In this document: positions 1 to 5,883 of the stretch, one piece after another
Numbering within the stretch: position 1 is the first letter of the stretch
Layout: each line of letters begins with the position of its first letter
Source of the DNA: Candidatus Igneacidithiobacillus taiwanensis
Lineage (GTDB): Bacteria > Pseudomonadota > Gammaproteobacteria > Acidithiobacillales > Acidithiobacillaceae
DNA length: 5,883 nucleotides
Reading direction: 5' to 3'
Assembly (NCBI GenBank): GCA_002341825.1
Contig: DDOU01000106.1
Location: forward strand, 1-5,883
Notes under the pieces: model-generated
The model's database searches: none
What the model was told of the DNA's origin: nothing
The model's input: the letters and a program-made list of their open reading frames with translations, nothing else
Position numbers and translations under genes: made by a program

Positions 1-2558
1 AAGTGCAGGCCGGTGGTGGGCTCATCGAGGATATAAAGGGTGCGACCGGTATCGCGTCGGGAGAGTTCGCGGGCAAGCTTGACCCGCTGTGCCTCGCCGC
101 CCGACAGGGTAGTGGCGGATTGCCCGAGGCGAACATAGCCCAATCCAACATCCAAAAGGGTGCCGAGTTTGCGGGCGATGGCGGGTACTGGCGCAAAAAA
201 GTCTGCGGCCTCTTCGATGGTCATCTGCAGCACGTCGTGGATGGATTTTCCTTTGTACAGAATCTCCAGGGTTTCGCGTTTGTAGCGGCGCCCCTGGCAA
301 ACATCGCACTCGACGTAGACGTCGGGTAAGAAATGCATTTCGACGCGGATCATGCCTTCGCCTTCGCAAGCCTCGCAACGCCCACCCTTGACGTTGAAAC
401 TGAAGCGGCCGGGACCGTAGCCACGGGTACGCGCTTCACTGGTACCCGCAAAAAGCTCACGCACGGCGGTAAACAGCCCGCTATACGTAGCGGGATTGCT
501 ACGCGGCGTGCGGCCGATGGGGCTTTGGTCGATGGCGATGATCTTATCGAGGTATTCGACTCCGATGAGGTCATCGAAAGGAGCCGGCGTCAGGTGGCTG
601 TTCATCAAGCGGCGGGAACAGGCGGGGTAGAGCGTATCGTTGATCAGAGTGGATTTGCCTGAGCCGCTGACCCCGGTAACGACGGTAAACACGCCGAGGG
701 GGATCCGGAGATCGACATCCTGCAGATTGTGGCCGCGCGCGCCGCGGAGTTGTAAAAAGCGATTGTTCTCGGGTTGGCGGCGGTGCTCGGGGACAGCAAT
801 GCAGAGATCGCCGCGAAGATATTTTCCGGTAAGCGAGTCGGCGGTTTCGGCGACCATCGCCGGATGACCAGCAGCCACGACTTCGCCGCCATGCACCCCC
901 GCTGCTGGCCCCATGTCGACCAAGTAATCCGCAGCACGAATGGCGTCTTCGTCGTGCTCGACGACGATAACGGTGTTGCCGAGATCGCGCAGGCGTTTGA
1001 GGGTTTGCAGCAGGCGGTCGTTGTCGCGCTGATGCAGACCGATGGAGGGCTCATCCAATACATACATGACGCCCACCAAGCCGGCACCGATTTGGGAAGC
1101 GAGACGAATCCGTTGCGCCTCGCCACCAGAGAGGGTTTCGGCAGAGCGGTCGAGGCTCAAGTAGTCGAGGCCAACGTCGATGAGAAACTGCAGCCGATCA
1201 TGGATTTCTTTGAGGATGCGTTCGGCAATCACCGCTTCCTTGCCATCGAGTTGTAGGTTCTGGATGTAGGCCAAGGTGTTGGCGATGGACAGGGTCGAGA
1301 GTTCGTGAATGTTGCGGTCGCCTACCCGGACCATGCGTGCTTCGGCGCGCAGGCGGCTACCGCCGCAGTCGGGGCAAGGCAGACGGCCCATGAAGCGAAG
1401 AATCTCGTCCCGTAGCAGCTGGGACTGGGTTTCGCGCAGGCGTTTTTCGAGGGCTGGGATGATGCCTGGGTAGCGCTGGGTTTCGGACTTTTTGCCGCGC
1501 ACCGGCAAGGGTTGCGGGTAGCCATGAAGGAGGATTTGCCGCACCGACTCTGGCAATTCCTGCCAAGGCGTTTCGAGAGAGAACTCGAGGCGTTCGGCCA
1601 AGGCGGCAAGCAGCGCTGCCAGTCCGCCATCGCGCTGGCGCCAGGGCGCAATGGCACCATCGGCGATGCTCAGCGCAGAGTTGGGAATCAGCAGGTTGGG
1701 GTCGAAGATATTGATTTCGCCAAGCCCGTCGCAGCGAGGACAGGCCCCTGCCGGGTTATTGAAAGAAAAGAGCCGCGGCTCCAGGGCGGGAAAGGAGCGT
1801 CCGCACTGGTGACAAGCGTGACGACTGGAAAAGAAATGCTCCTGTTCTTCCTCGAGATTGAGAACGATGGCTTCTTCCTCCCCCATGATCAGAGCGCTTT
1901 CCAGCGACTCGGCGAGGCGCCCGCGAACGTCTTCGCGCAGCACCAGGCGATCGACGACGGCCTCGATGCGATGTTTACGCTTGGGATCGAGGACGGGAAG
2001 TTCTTCCAATTCGTAAATCTGCCCATCGACCCGGGCGCGCACCAGACCCCGCGCCCGCAGCCCCTGAAAGACTTCGTCGTGGCTGCCTTTACGATCGCGC
2101 GTTACGGGCGCGAGAATCAGCAGCCGCGTGCCAGGTTGCCAGCTGAGAATTTGATCGAGCATTTGCGCAATGCTCTGACTTTGAATCGGTGTCCCGCAGC
2201 ACCAGGGCGTACCCACACGGGCGTACAGCAGGCGCAGATAATCGTGGATTTCGGTAATGGTACCGACGGTGGAGCGCGGGTTGTGGGAGGTAGATTTCTG
2301 CTCGATGGCAATGGCTGGCGACAGACCCTCGATGGCGTCGACATCGGGTTTGCCCATGAGCGAAAGAAATTGCCGGGCATAGGCAGAGAGGCTTTCGACA
2401 TAGCGGCGCTGCCCTTCGGCATAGAGGGTGTCGAAGGCGAGAGATGATTTTCCCGAACCCGAGAGCCCGGTGATGACGATTAGCTTGTCCCGGGGAATAC
2501 GCAGGCTGATGTTTTTGAGATTGTGGGTGCGGGCGCCGCGGATCTCGATAAAGTCCAT
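1..2558 (-). CDS. uvrA: UvrABC excinuclease subunit A (UvrA), 3' end outside window
   Basis: UvrA is the damage-sensing ATPase of bacterial nucleotide excision repair. It dimerises, binds DNA lesions, and loads UvrB in the cytoplasm. The minus-strand frame is open from the ATG at 2558 to the left edge, giving 852 codons; the family is usually about 940 residues, so roughly the last 90 are missing. Both ABC modules are visible. The first has Walker [10 protein letters not shown] (31-39), signature LSGGEAQR (476-483) and Walker B VLDEP (500-504). The second has Walker [10 protein letters not shown] (629-637), signature LSGGEAQR (818-825) and [10 protein letters not shown] (843-852) at the window edge. 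Zinc ligands are intact as CxxC pairs: C249/C252 with C273/C276, and C728/C731 with C751/C754. I spot-checked the reading frame at these motifs and found no shift. The start ATGGACTTTATC precedes the typical N-terminus [14 protein letters not shown]; an ATG five bases upstream is out of frame. The Shine-Dalgarno sequence is weak (GAAG-like). It is divergent from ssb. Confidence 0.98.
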   Translation of the reverse strand, partial: MDFIEIRGARTHNLKNISLRIPRDKLIVITGLSGSGKSSLAFDTLYAEGQRRYVESLSAYARQFLSLMGKPDVDAIEGLSPAIAIEQKSTSHNPRSTVGTITEIHDYLRLLYARVGTPWCCGTPIQSQSIAQMLDQILSWQPGTRLLILAPVTRDRKGSHDEVFQGLRARGLVRARVDGQIYELEELPVLDPKRKHRIEAVVDRLVLREDVRGRLAESLESALIMGEEEAIVLNLEEEQEHFFSSRHACHQCGRSFPALEPRLFSFNNPAGACPRCDGLGEINIFDPNLLIPNSALSIADGAIAPWRQRDGGLAALLAALAERLEFSLETPWQELPESVRQILLHGYPQPLPVRGKKSETQRYPGIIPALEKRLRETQSQLLRDEILRFMGRLPCPDCGGSRLRAEARMVRVGDRNIHELSTLSIANTLAYIQNLQLDGKEAVIAERILKEIHDRLQFLIDVGLDYLSLDRSAETLSGGEAQRIRLASQIGAGLVGVMYVLDEPSIGLHQRDNDRLLQTLKRLRDLGNTVIVVEHDEDAIRAADYLVDMGPAAGVHGGEVVAAGHPAMVAETADSLTGKYLRGDLCIAVPEHRRQPENNRFLQLRGARGHNLQDVDLRIPLGVFTVVTGVSGSGKSTLINDTLYPACSRRLMNSHLTPAPFDDLIGVEYLDKIIAIDQSPIGRTPRSNPATYSGLFTAVRELFAGTSEARTRGYGPGRFSFNVKGGRCEACEGEGMIRVEMHFLPDVYVECDVCQGRRYKRETLEILYKGKSIHDVLQMTIEEAADFFAPVPAIARKLGTLLDVGLGYVRLGQSATTLSGGEAQRVKLARELSRRDTGRTLYILDEPTTGLH

Positions 2559-2639
2559 GCCATGTGCTTCGCTTCTGCGGAGAATGGGATAGTATAGGCG
2601 TTATCGGGACGGGCGTCCTCGGCTAACAGGAGAGAAACC
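2559..2639. promoter_or_regulatory. Shared divergent promoter region between uvrA and ssb
   Basis: Only 81 bp separate the two start codons, so promoters for both genes should lie here or extend into the coding regions. Seen directly: on the plus strand TAGTAT (2590-2595) is a -10-like hexamer for ssb, and on the minus strand TATACT (complement of 2591-2596) is a better -10-like hexamer for uvrA. The two overlap by five bases. The -35 candidates are poor: AGGACG for uvrA, 17 bp from its -10 (complement of 2614-2619), and TTCGCT for ssb (2568-2573, 16 bp spacing). No CTGT-N8-ACAG LexA operator is present, although E. coli uvrA and ssb are both LexA-regulated. Promoter positions are inference; only the divergent geometry is certain. 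Confidence 0.45.
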
Positions 2640-3092
2640 ATGGCGGGAGTGAACAAAGTAATTCTGCTCGGACACTTGGGGCGAGATCCGGAGATGCGCT
2701 ATCAGCCCAGTGGCGCGGCCATCGCCAACCTCAATCTGGCGACTTCGGAGACTTTCAAAGACCGTGACGGCAATCGACAGGAGCGCACCGAGTGGCACCG
2801 GGTAGTGCTGTTTGGGCGCACTGCCGAGGTTGCGGGTGAGTACCTGAAAAAGGGCAGCATGGCCTATGTGGAAGGCCGCTTGCAGACGCGCAAGTGGACC
2901 GACAAGGAAGGTCAGGAGCGCTACACCACGGAAATCGTGGGCGATCGCTTGCAACTGGTGGGGGGACGTGGCGGCGGTGGAACTGCCAATTTCGATGACG
3001 AGCCGCAGGAGATCAGCAGCTCCCAGGGCGCGAGCCGGAGCGCGGCGCGAGCTCCGGTCGAGAGCTTCGAAGACGACGATATCCCGTTCTGA
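2640..3092 (+). CDS. ssb: Single-stranded DNA-binding protein (SSB)
   Basis: SSB coats single-stranded DNA during replication, recombination and repair. It recruits partner enzymes through its acidic C-terminal tip. The 150-residue protein is complete. Residues 1 to about 108 form the OB fold, beginning [18 protein letters not shown], with [10 protein letters not shown] (50-59) and [13 protein letters not shown] (76-88). W52, F58 and W86 align with the E. coli DNA-stacking residues W54, F60 and W88; the E. coli W40 position appears to be F39. A Gly-rich, then acidic and Ser/Ala-rich linker (about 108-143) leads to the tip EDDDIPF (144-150), the canonical partner-binding end. The start is supported by AGGAGAG at 2628-2634, five bases before the ATG. 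Length is slightly short of E. coli SSB (178), mainly in the linker. The gene is divergent from uvrA and followed by its own terminator, so it is probably monocistronic. Confidence 0.98.
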   Translation: MAGVNKVILLGHLGRDPEMRYQPSGAAIANLNLATSETFKDRDGNRQERTEWHRVVLFGRTAEVAGEYLKKGSMAYVEGRLQTRKWTDKEGQERYTTEIVGDRLQLVGGRGGGGTANFDDEPQEISSSQGASRSAARAPVESFEDDDIPF

Positions 3093-3117
3093 CCCCGAGT
3101 TCGCAAGCCGAAAGAGA

Positions 3118-3146
3118 GCGAGCCCAGGGATGGGCTCGCCTTTTTT
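3118..3146 (+). terminator. Intrinsic terminator of ssb
   Basis: A perfect 9-bp stem, GCGAGCCCA (3118-3126) with TGGGCTCGC (3131-3139), closes a GGGA tetraloop of the GNRA type. It is followed by one C and six T (3141-3146). It begins 25 bp after the ssb stop codon and has textbook rho-independent form. Confidence 0.93.
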
Positions 3147-3153
3147 GGTGGTT

Positions 3154-3183
3154 GGTGCCCAAACTCAATAAATTCCTGGCACC
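3154..3183. repeat. Inverted repeat GGTGCC / GGCACC
   Basis: GGTGCC (3154-3159) and GGCACC (3178-3183) are perfect 6-bp inverted copies around an 18-nt AT-rich spacer. The pair sits directly after the ssb terminator T-run and no T-run follows it. Its right arm overlaps the left arm of the next inverted repeat by two bases. Function unknown; a chance match is possible. Confidence 0.35.
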
Positions 3184-3235
3184 CGTGCGTCCACATTTTT
3201 ACAGGCGGGCAGTTCAACCCACCCGAGCGCACGGG
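3182..3235. repeat. Inverted repeat CCCGTGCG / CGCACGGG
   Basis: CCCGTGCG (3182-3189) and CGCACGGG (3228-3235) are perfect 8-bp inverted copies around a 38-nt spacer. Inside the spacer CGGG (3206-3209) can pair with CCCG (3222-3225), so a branched, stem-within-stem RNA fold is possible. No T-run follows, so this is not a standard intrinsic terminator. It could be a remnant of an inserted element, a structured RNA, or chance. Confidence 0.4.
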
Positions 3236-3432
3236 CCGATACGCTCTGCTTTGCACGTGACCCTGCCACTTGGGGGTTAGACTACCGCATCTTGCCGGCG
3301 GGCTGACCAAAAAGAGGCAGACTAGGGCGACATGGGAAAAGCATCATCGTGCGTTGTGAAAACGGGAGTGCCGACCCGGTTGCATTTTCCAACATATGTG
3401 TAATGTGTGAGATTGTCAGACTCCGAGCCGCT

Positions 3433-3973
3433 ATGGCTGACAGAGCGTTATTCGAGAAAACCCATGCCAATCAATACGAACAGAGTTTCATGCACCTCGT
3501 CTCTTCGGATTTGCCAAGCTACCTTACTGAACTAAGGGTGAGCATGCAGCGCCCCATCTCTATGAGTGAATTTGCCAAAAAAGGCGTCGATGTGTCGACT
3601 CTGTGCAGGAGTTTTGGCCTCGAGGGAGACTTTCCAGGCTGCTATGTGCTGATGCAGAAGGGCACACCGGTGTATGTCGGCATATCTCGGTCCGTCTTGC
3701 GACGGCTTCGTCAGCACGTTCGAGGAACGACCCACTTTGACGCAAGTCCTTGCCTGGCGAATTGCGGCGGGGCGCGTGCCTCACGAAATGACTCGAGCCC
3801 AAGCGATGGAATCTGAGGAGTTCAAGGAGCAATTTGCCGCAGCCAAGGAATACCTGAAGAGCTTGGCTGTAGGCTACGTGAAGATCAATAACCCACTGGT
3901 GTTGTATGTATTCGAGCCTTATTGCGCCATGGAGTTCGAAACTGCAGAGTGGAATACGTTTGAAACCCATTGA
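3433..3973 (+). pseudogene. GIY-YIG nuclease-family protein, split by a one-base frameshift
   Basis: GIY-YIG domains are small metal-dependent endonuclease folds found in UvrC, homing endonucleases and many uncharacterised single-domain proteins; this one belongs to the last group by appearance. Starting at the ATG at 3433 (MADRALFEKTH), the first half contains the GIY-like GCY (69-71), the YIG-like YVG (81-83), then ISRSVLRRLRQH with candidate catalytic Arg (86, 90 or 91) and H95. After HFDAS (S105, ending at 3747) the frame is wrong and stops at TGA 3814-3816. The natural continuation LAWRIAAGRVPHEM lies in the next frame, from 3749 to TGA 3971-3973. Dropping one C from the CC at 3748-3749 restores a 179-residue protein ending EWNTFETH, with candidate catalytic Glu at 161 or 167. 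The unrepaired product lacks that Glu. The start is uncertain: the frame is open back to a GTG at 3349, and no strong ribosome binding site precedes any candidate. A sequencing error would make the gene intact. Confidence 0.85.
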
Positions 3974-3997
3974 TGTCTTGGGCTCCAACGGTTCGCT

Positions 3998-4046
3998 GCC
4001 GGCGTGACGACTCCGTAGCTGGCCAAAAATGGTAGCGTACGCCGGC
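3998..4046. repeat. Inverted repeat GCCGGCGT / ACGCCGGC
   Basis: GCCGGCGT (3998-4005) and ACGCCGGC (4039-4046) form a perfect 8-bp inverted pair about 25 bp after the stop codon of the GIY-YIG frame, with 33 nt between the arms. The spacer holds a smaller CCA-AAAA-TGG hairpin (about 4022-4032). No T-run follows the right arm. It may be a transcript-end structure or a protein-binding site; I cannot assign it. Confidence 0.45.
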
Positions 4047-4077
4047 TGGGCCTAAGCGTTGTAACAATACAAATATC

Positions 4078-4106
4078 TTGAGTTGGTAAGAAGTTAGATG
4101 TATCCT
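4078..4106 (+). promoter_or_regulatory. Candidate sigma70-type promoter for the GAF-LOV-GGDEF-EAL gene
   Basis: TTGAGT (4078-4083) and TATCCT (4101-4106) each match the consensus hexamers at four of six positions and lie exactly 17 bp apart in an AT-rich stretch. Transcription would begin near 4113, leaving a leader of about 130 nt before the ATG at 4241. This is the best promoter-like pair found upstream of the gene; it is inference from sequence alone. Confidence 0.45.
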
Positions 4107-4120
4107 GCTGCGGTGGTAGC

Positions 4121-4161
4121 AAATCTCTACTGCGGACCATGTTTGGCGCAGGAGATTTTTT
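4121..4161 (+). terminator. Terminator-like hairpin in the 5' leader (possible attenuator)
   Basis: AAATCTC (4121-4127) pairs with GAGATTT (4152-4158). Directly inside, CTGCG (4130-4134) pairs with CGCAG (4147-4151), giving 12 bp with a two-base bulge (TA, 4128-4129) and a 12-nt loop that can close further through CC/GG. A run of six T (4156-4161) covers the stem foot and beyond, as in intrinsic terminators. It lies after the candidate promoter and 79 bp before the ATG, so it could be an attenuator. Alternatively it ends transcripts arriving from the GIY-YIG region, or ends a short RNA of about 50 nt. Confidence 0.5.
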
Positions 4162-4197
4162 GCGTCTTGAGAGATGACTCTTATCTCTACAGTAGAG
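4123..4197 (+). repeat. ATCTCTAC direct repeats with complementary AGAGAT and a 13-bp palindrome
   Basis: ATCTCTAC occurs at 4123-4130 and again at 4183-4190. AGAGAT (4170-4175) is complementary to the ATCTCT of both copies, so it can pair with the 5' arm of the terminator-like hairpin or with the downstream copy. The second copy is also the left half of a palindrome, CTCTAC-A-GTAGAG (4185-4197), which is a possible operator. These alternatives are mutually exclusive, as in attenuator leaders, but no known riboswitch consensus was recognised. Confidence 0.5.
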
Positions 4198-4240
4198 TTG
4201 TTTGTATGACCCTTGATGGGCAGCAGGAGCGGTTACAAAA

Positions 4241-5883
4241 ATGCGCAGTATCTCGTGTAGTCCGGCGATTCCGGATGCGGGGAGCGCGGTACAGCAACAA
4301 ATAGACGCTCTTTGTCTACTTGCCGAGCGCATCGTGCCGGGGGCTTTGGCAACGGTCATGCTCTTGGGCGCCGAAGAGCGGCTACGCTTGTACGCGGGCC
4401 CCAGTCTCACCCAAGAGTTGTGGGCCTACTTTGATGGCATTCCGGTCATCCCCGGGAATGGCTCCTGCGCCAGTACGGTAATGAGCGGCCAGATGGTGCT
4501 GGTGTCGAATGTGCGCGAGGACGAGCGCTGGTCGCATCTGCAGAATATTGCGCGAGAACTCAACATCCATGCCTGCTGGTCTGCCCCTATCCTCGATCCC
4601 TTGGGGAAGGTGGTGGGTAGTTTTGCCCTGACCAGCTTTTGCGAGGCCTTGGCGAGCCCGGAGCAGATTGATCTTCTGCGCGGGGTCACCTCGGTAATTT
4701 CCCAGATCCTTTTTCAAAATCAAATCGAGCATCGCGAGCGCGGGATCTCTGCTGTTCTGCGTTCGGTGAGCGAAGGGGTCCTGCTAACCGATGCCGAACA
4801 TCGCATCTTGTACTGCAACAATGCCTTCGCGGAGATCACCGGATACAGCCTCGCCGAGTTGCTGGGGCAGAATTGCCGCATTTTGCAGGGTCCAGAGACG
4901 TCTCCGGAGACCATCGCCACGATTCGCCGGCGTTTGAAACAGGAACGCGGTTTCGAGGGAAAAATCCTCAACTACCGTAAGGATGGCAGTAGTTTCTGGA
5001 ATCATCTGACTATCACTCCCATACGCGACCACCATGGGCGGGTGGTGCAATATGCCGCAGTGCAGCGGGATCTGGGGCGTGAGAGCCTGCCGCGGCCTCT
5101 GGAAGGCGACGACGCCCTTCTCCACGATCCGTTGACTGCGTTGATGAATCGGCGCGCCTTGGAAGAGGAACTGCCGCGAGCGCGCAATCGTGCTGATCGC
5201 AGCGAGCGTCTGCTGGCGATGGTGGTGATCGATCTCGATGACTTCAAGGCGCTCAATGACCGCCTGGGCCGCGATCGTGGCGATCTGATTCTGCAACGTA
5301 CCGCCAAGCGCTTGCGGAAAGTCTTGCGTCATGGCGATAGCATTGCTCGCTTCGGTGGCGATGAATTCATCCTCCTCCTCGAGGGGCTGCGCGACCTCAA
5401 CCAGCTGGAGAGCGTGCTCACCAAAGTGACCGATCGTTTGCAGCGCCCCATCGACCTTGGTGACGGCGAGAAGGTATCGATCGCGATGAGTATGGGGGTG
5501 AGCATCTATCCCCTTTCGCATCACGACAACCTCGAGCTGCTCCTGCGCGAGGCGGATCAGGCCATGTTCGAAGCCAAGCGGAACAAGTCTGGGCGCGAGC
5601 GGCCTTGGTCCTTTTGGAGCAGTGACGACGATCGCTATCCTCTGCGGGCCTTGTTCCGTTCTGGCGCCTTGCAGGCGTGGTATCAGCCAGTCTGGGATCA
5701 AAGACGGCAGCAGGTGGTGGGTATCGAGGCCCTGGCGCGCTTGATCGATGCCGAGGGGAGGGTCTACTCGCCGGGAGATTTCCTCTGCCAACTCGCGGAG
5801 GAAGATCTTTTTGCGCTTACGCAACAGATGCTGCTACGTGCCGTTGCTGAGTTGCAAGTACTCGACGCCTTGGGATTTTCGCT
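4241..5883 (+). CDS. GAF-LOV-GGDEF-EAL protein, putative blue-light-responsive c-di-GMP enzyme (3' end outside window)
   Basis: Predicted cytoplasmic enzyme that makes and/or degrades the second messenger c-di-GMP; 547 codons are present. Residues about 18-160 are a GAF sensor domain (GNGSCAS at 72-78, ACWSAPI at 111-117). Residues about 169-279 are a PAS domain of LOV type: GQNCRILQGPET with C212, then N244, N254 and Q275. The GGDEF domain (about 290-455) has DPLTALMNRR (296-305), the metal-binding D331 in IDLDDF, GGDEF at 372-376, and an I-site RHGD (363-366) five residues earlier, so synthase activity with product inhibition is expected. The EAL domain begins near 470 with WYQPVWD (480-486) and EALARL (496-501), then is cut, so its activity cannot be judged. 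No signal peptide or membrane segment is seen. The start ATG is chosen because an in-frame stop (TGA, 4214) lies just upstream and AGGAG (4225-4229) precedes it, although the 11-base spacing is long. Confidence 0.95.
   Translation, partial: MRSISCSPAIPDAGSAVQQQIDALCLLAERIVPGALATVMLLGAEERLRLYAGPSLTQELWAYFDGIPVIPGNGSCASTVMSGQMVLVSNVREDERWSHLQNIARELNIHACWSAPILDPLGKVVGSFALTSFCEALASPEQIDLLRGVTSVISQILFQNQIEHRERGISAVLRSVSEGVLLTDAEHRILYCNNAFAEITGYSLAELLGQNCRILQGPETSPETIATIRRRLKQERGFEGKILNYRKDGSSFWNHLTITPIRDHHGRVVQYAAVQRDLGRESLPRPLEGDDALLHDPLTALMNRRALEEELPRARNRADRSERLLAMVVIDLDDFKALNDRLGRDRGDLILQRTAKRLRKVLRHGDSIARFGGDEFILLLEGLRDLNQLESVLTKVTDRLQRPIDLGDGEKVSIAMSMGVSIYPLSHHDNLELLLREADQAMFEAKRNKSGRERPWSFWSSDDDRYPLRALFRSGALQAWYQPVWDQRRQQVVGIEALARLIDAEGRVYSPGDFLCQLAEEDLFALTQQMLLRAVAELQVLDALGFS

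Larger units (their letters stand above)
3147..3432. other. Noncoding stretch between ssb terminator and GIY-YIG remnant
   Basis: I see no convincing gene here. The plus frame used by the GIY-YIG remnant is open from a GTG at 3349, but residues encoded before 3433 look unlike a protein N-terminus and no start before 3433 has a ribosome binding site. The first 90 bp hold two inverted repeats, listed separately. Base composition is more mixed than in uvrA and ssb. A TTGCAT (3380-3385) with TAATGT (3401-3406) could be promoter fragments, but the 15-bp spacing is poor. Confidence 0.5.

Noticed and set aside
1512..2447. Long plus-strand open frame of 311 codons opposite uvrA
   Set aside because: It is antisense to well-conserved uvrA codons in a GC-rich gene, contains no recognisable domain, and is explained by codon bias.
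4051..4066. Integron attC-like string (GCCTAAGCGTTGTAAC)
   Set aside because: The GTTRRRY core is not met and no partner core site is found at the other end, so it is not an attC site on this evidence.
4107..4240. c-di-GMP riboswitch in the leader of the GGDEF-EAL gene
   Set aside because: An attractive idea by context, but the conserved core strings of the c-di-GMP-I class as I know them are not present; only generic hairpins are seen.
4098..4304. Plus-strand open frame of 68 codons (MYPAAVVANLY...)
   Set aside because: It starts inside the candidate -10 region, lacks a good ribosome binding site, overlaps the start of the GAF domain gene by 64 bases, and resembles no family I know.
3919..4410. 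Minus-strand open frame of 163 codons across the GIY-YIG end and GAF start
   Set aside because: It crosses coding sequence of both plus-strand genes and the structured intergenic region, with no domain and no supported start.
4784..5824. Minus-strand open frame of 346 codons opposite the LOV-GGDEF-EAL gene
   Set aside because: The plus strand encodes clear LOV, GGDEF and EAL motifs over the same bases; the reverse frame has no recognisable domain.
1..5883. CRISPR array, tRNA, rRNA or insertion sequence
   Set aside because: No regularly spaced repeats, no tRNA or rRNA signature, and no transposase or flanking terminal repeats were found on either strand.

Overview
The window looks like chromosomal DNA from a GC-rich proteobacterium. 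The uvrA/ssb divergent pair is the arrangement known from many Gammaproteobacteria. The SSB sequence and the GAF-PAS-GGDEF-EAL architecture would also suit an Acidithiobacillus-like organism, but that placement is a guess from general resemblance and was not tested by search.

Left part (1-3146): core DNA-maintenance genes. uvrA (UvrABC excision repair, damage recognition) lies on the minus strand and runs off the left edge; 852 codons are present and open. About 80 bp away, on the plus strand, is ssb (single-stranded DNA-binding protein), which is complete. The short intergenic region must drive both genes; it holds overlapping back-to-back -10-like hexamers and no visible LexA box. ssb ends in a clear intrinsic terminator with a GNRA-type loop.

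Middle part (3147-4240): a visibly more AT-rich accessory stretch. It has about 280 bp of apparently noncoding DNA with inverted repeats. Next comes a GIY-YIG nuclease-family gene split by a one-base frameshift at 3748-3749. After that is a noncoding stretch with a further inverted repeat, a plausible sigma70-type promoter, and a structured leader with a terminator-like hairpin and repeated ATCTCTAC blocks.

Right part (4241-5883, open at the right edge): the most interesting gene, a large c-di-GMP signalling protein with the order GAF - PAS/LOV - GGDEF - EAL. The PAS domain carries the LOV photoreceptor signature: the Cys in GQNCRILQGPET, plus the two Asn and one Gln that bind flavin, all at the spacing of plant phototropin LOV2. 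The protein is therefore predicted to be a blue-light-responsive (or flavin-redox-responsive) c-di-GMP synthase/phosphodiesterase with a second, GAF-type input. The GGDEF active site and its RxxD inhibitory site are intact. The EAL domain is present but cut by the window edge.

The three regions do not form one operon. uvrA and ssb share a promoter region, ssb is terminated before the GIY-YIG remnant, and the light/c-di-GMP gene appears to have its own promoter and leader.
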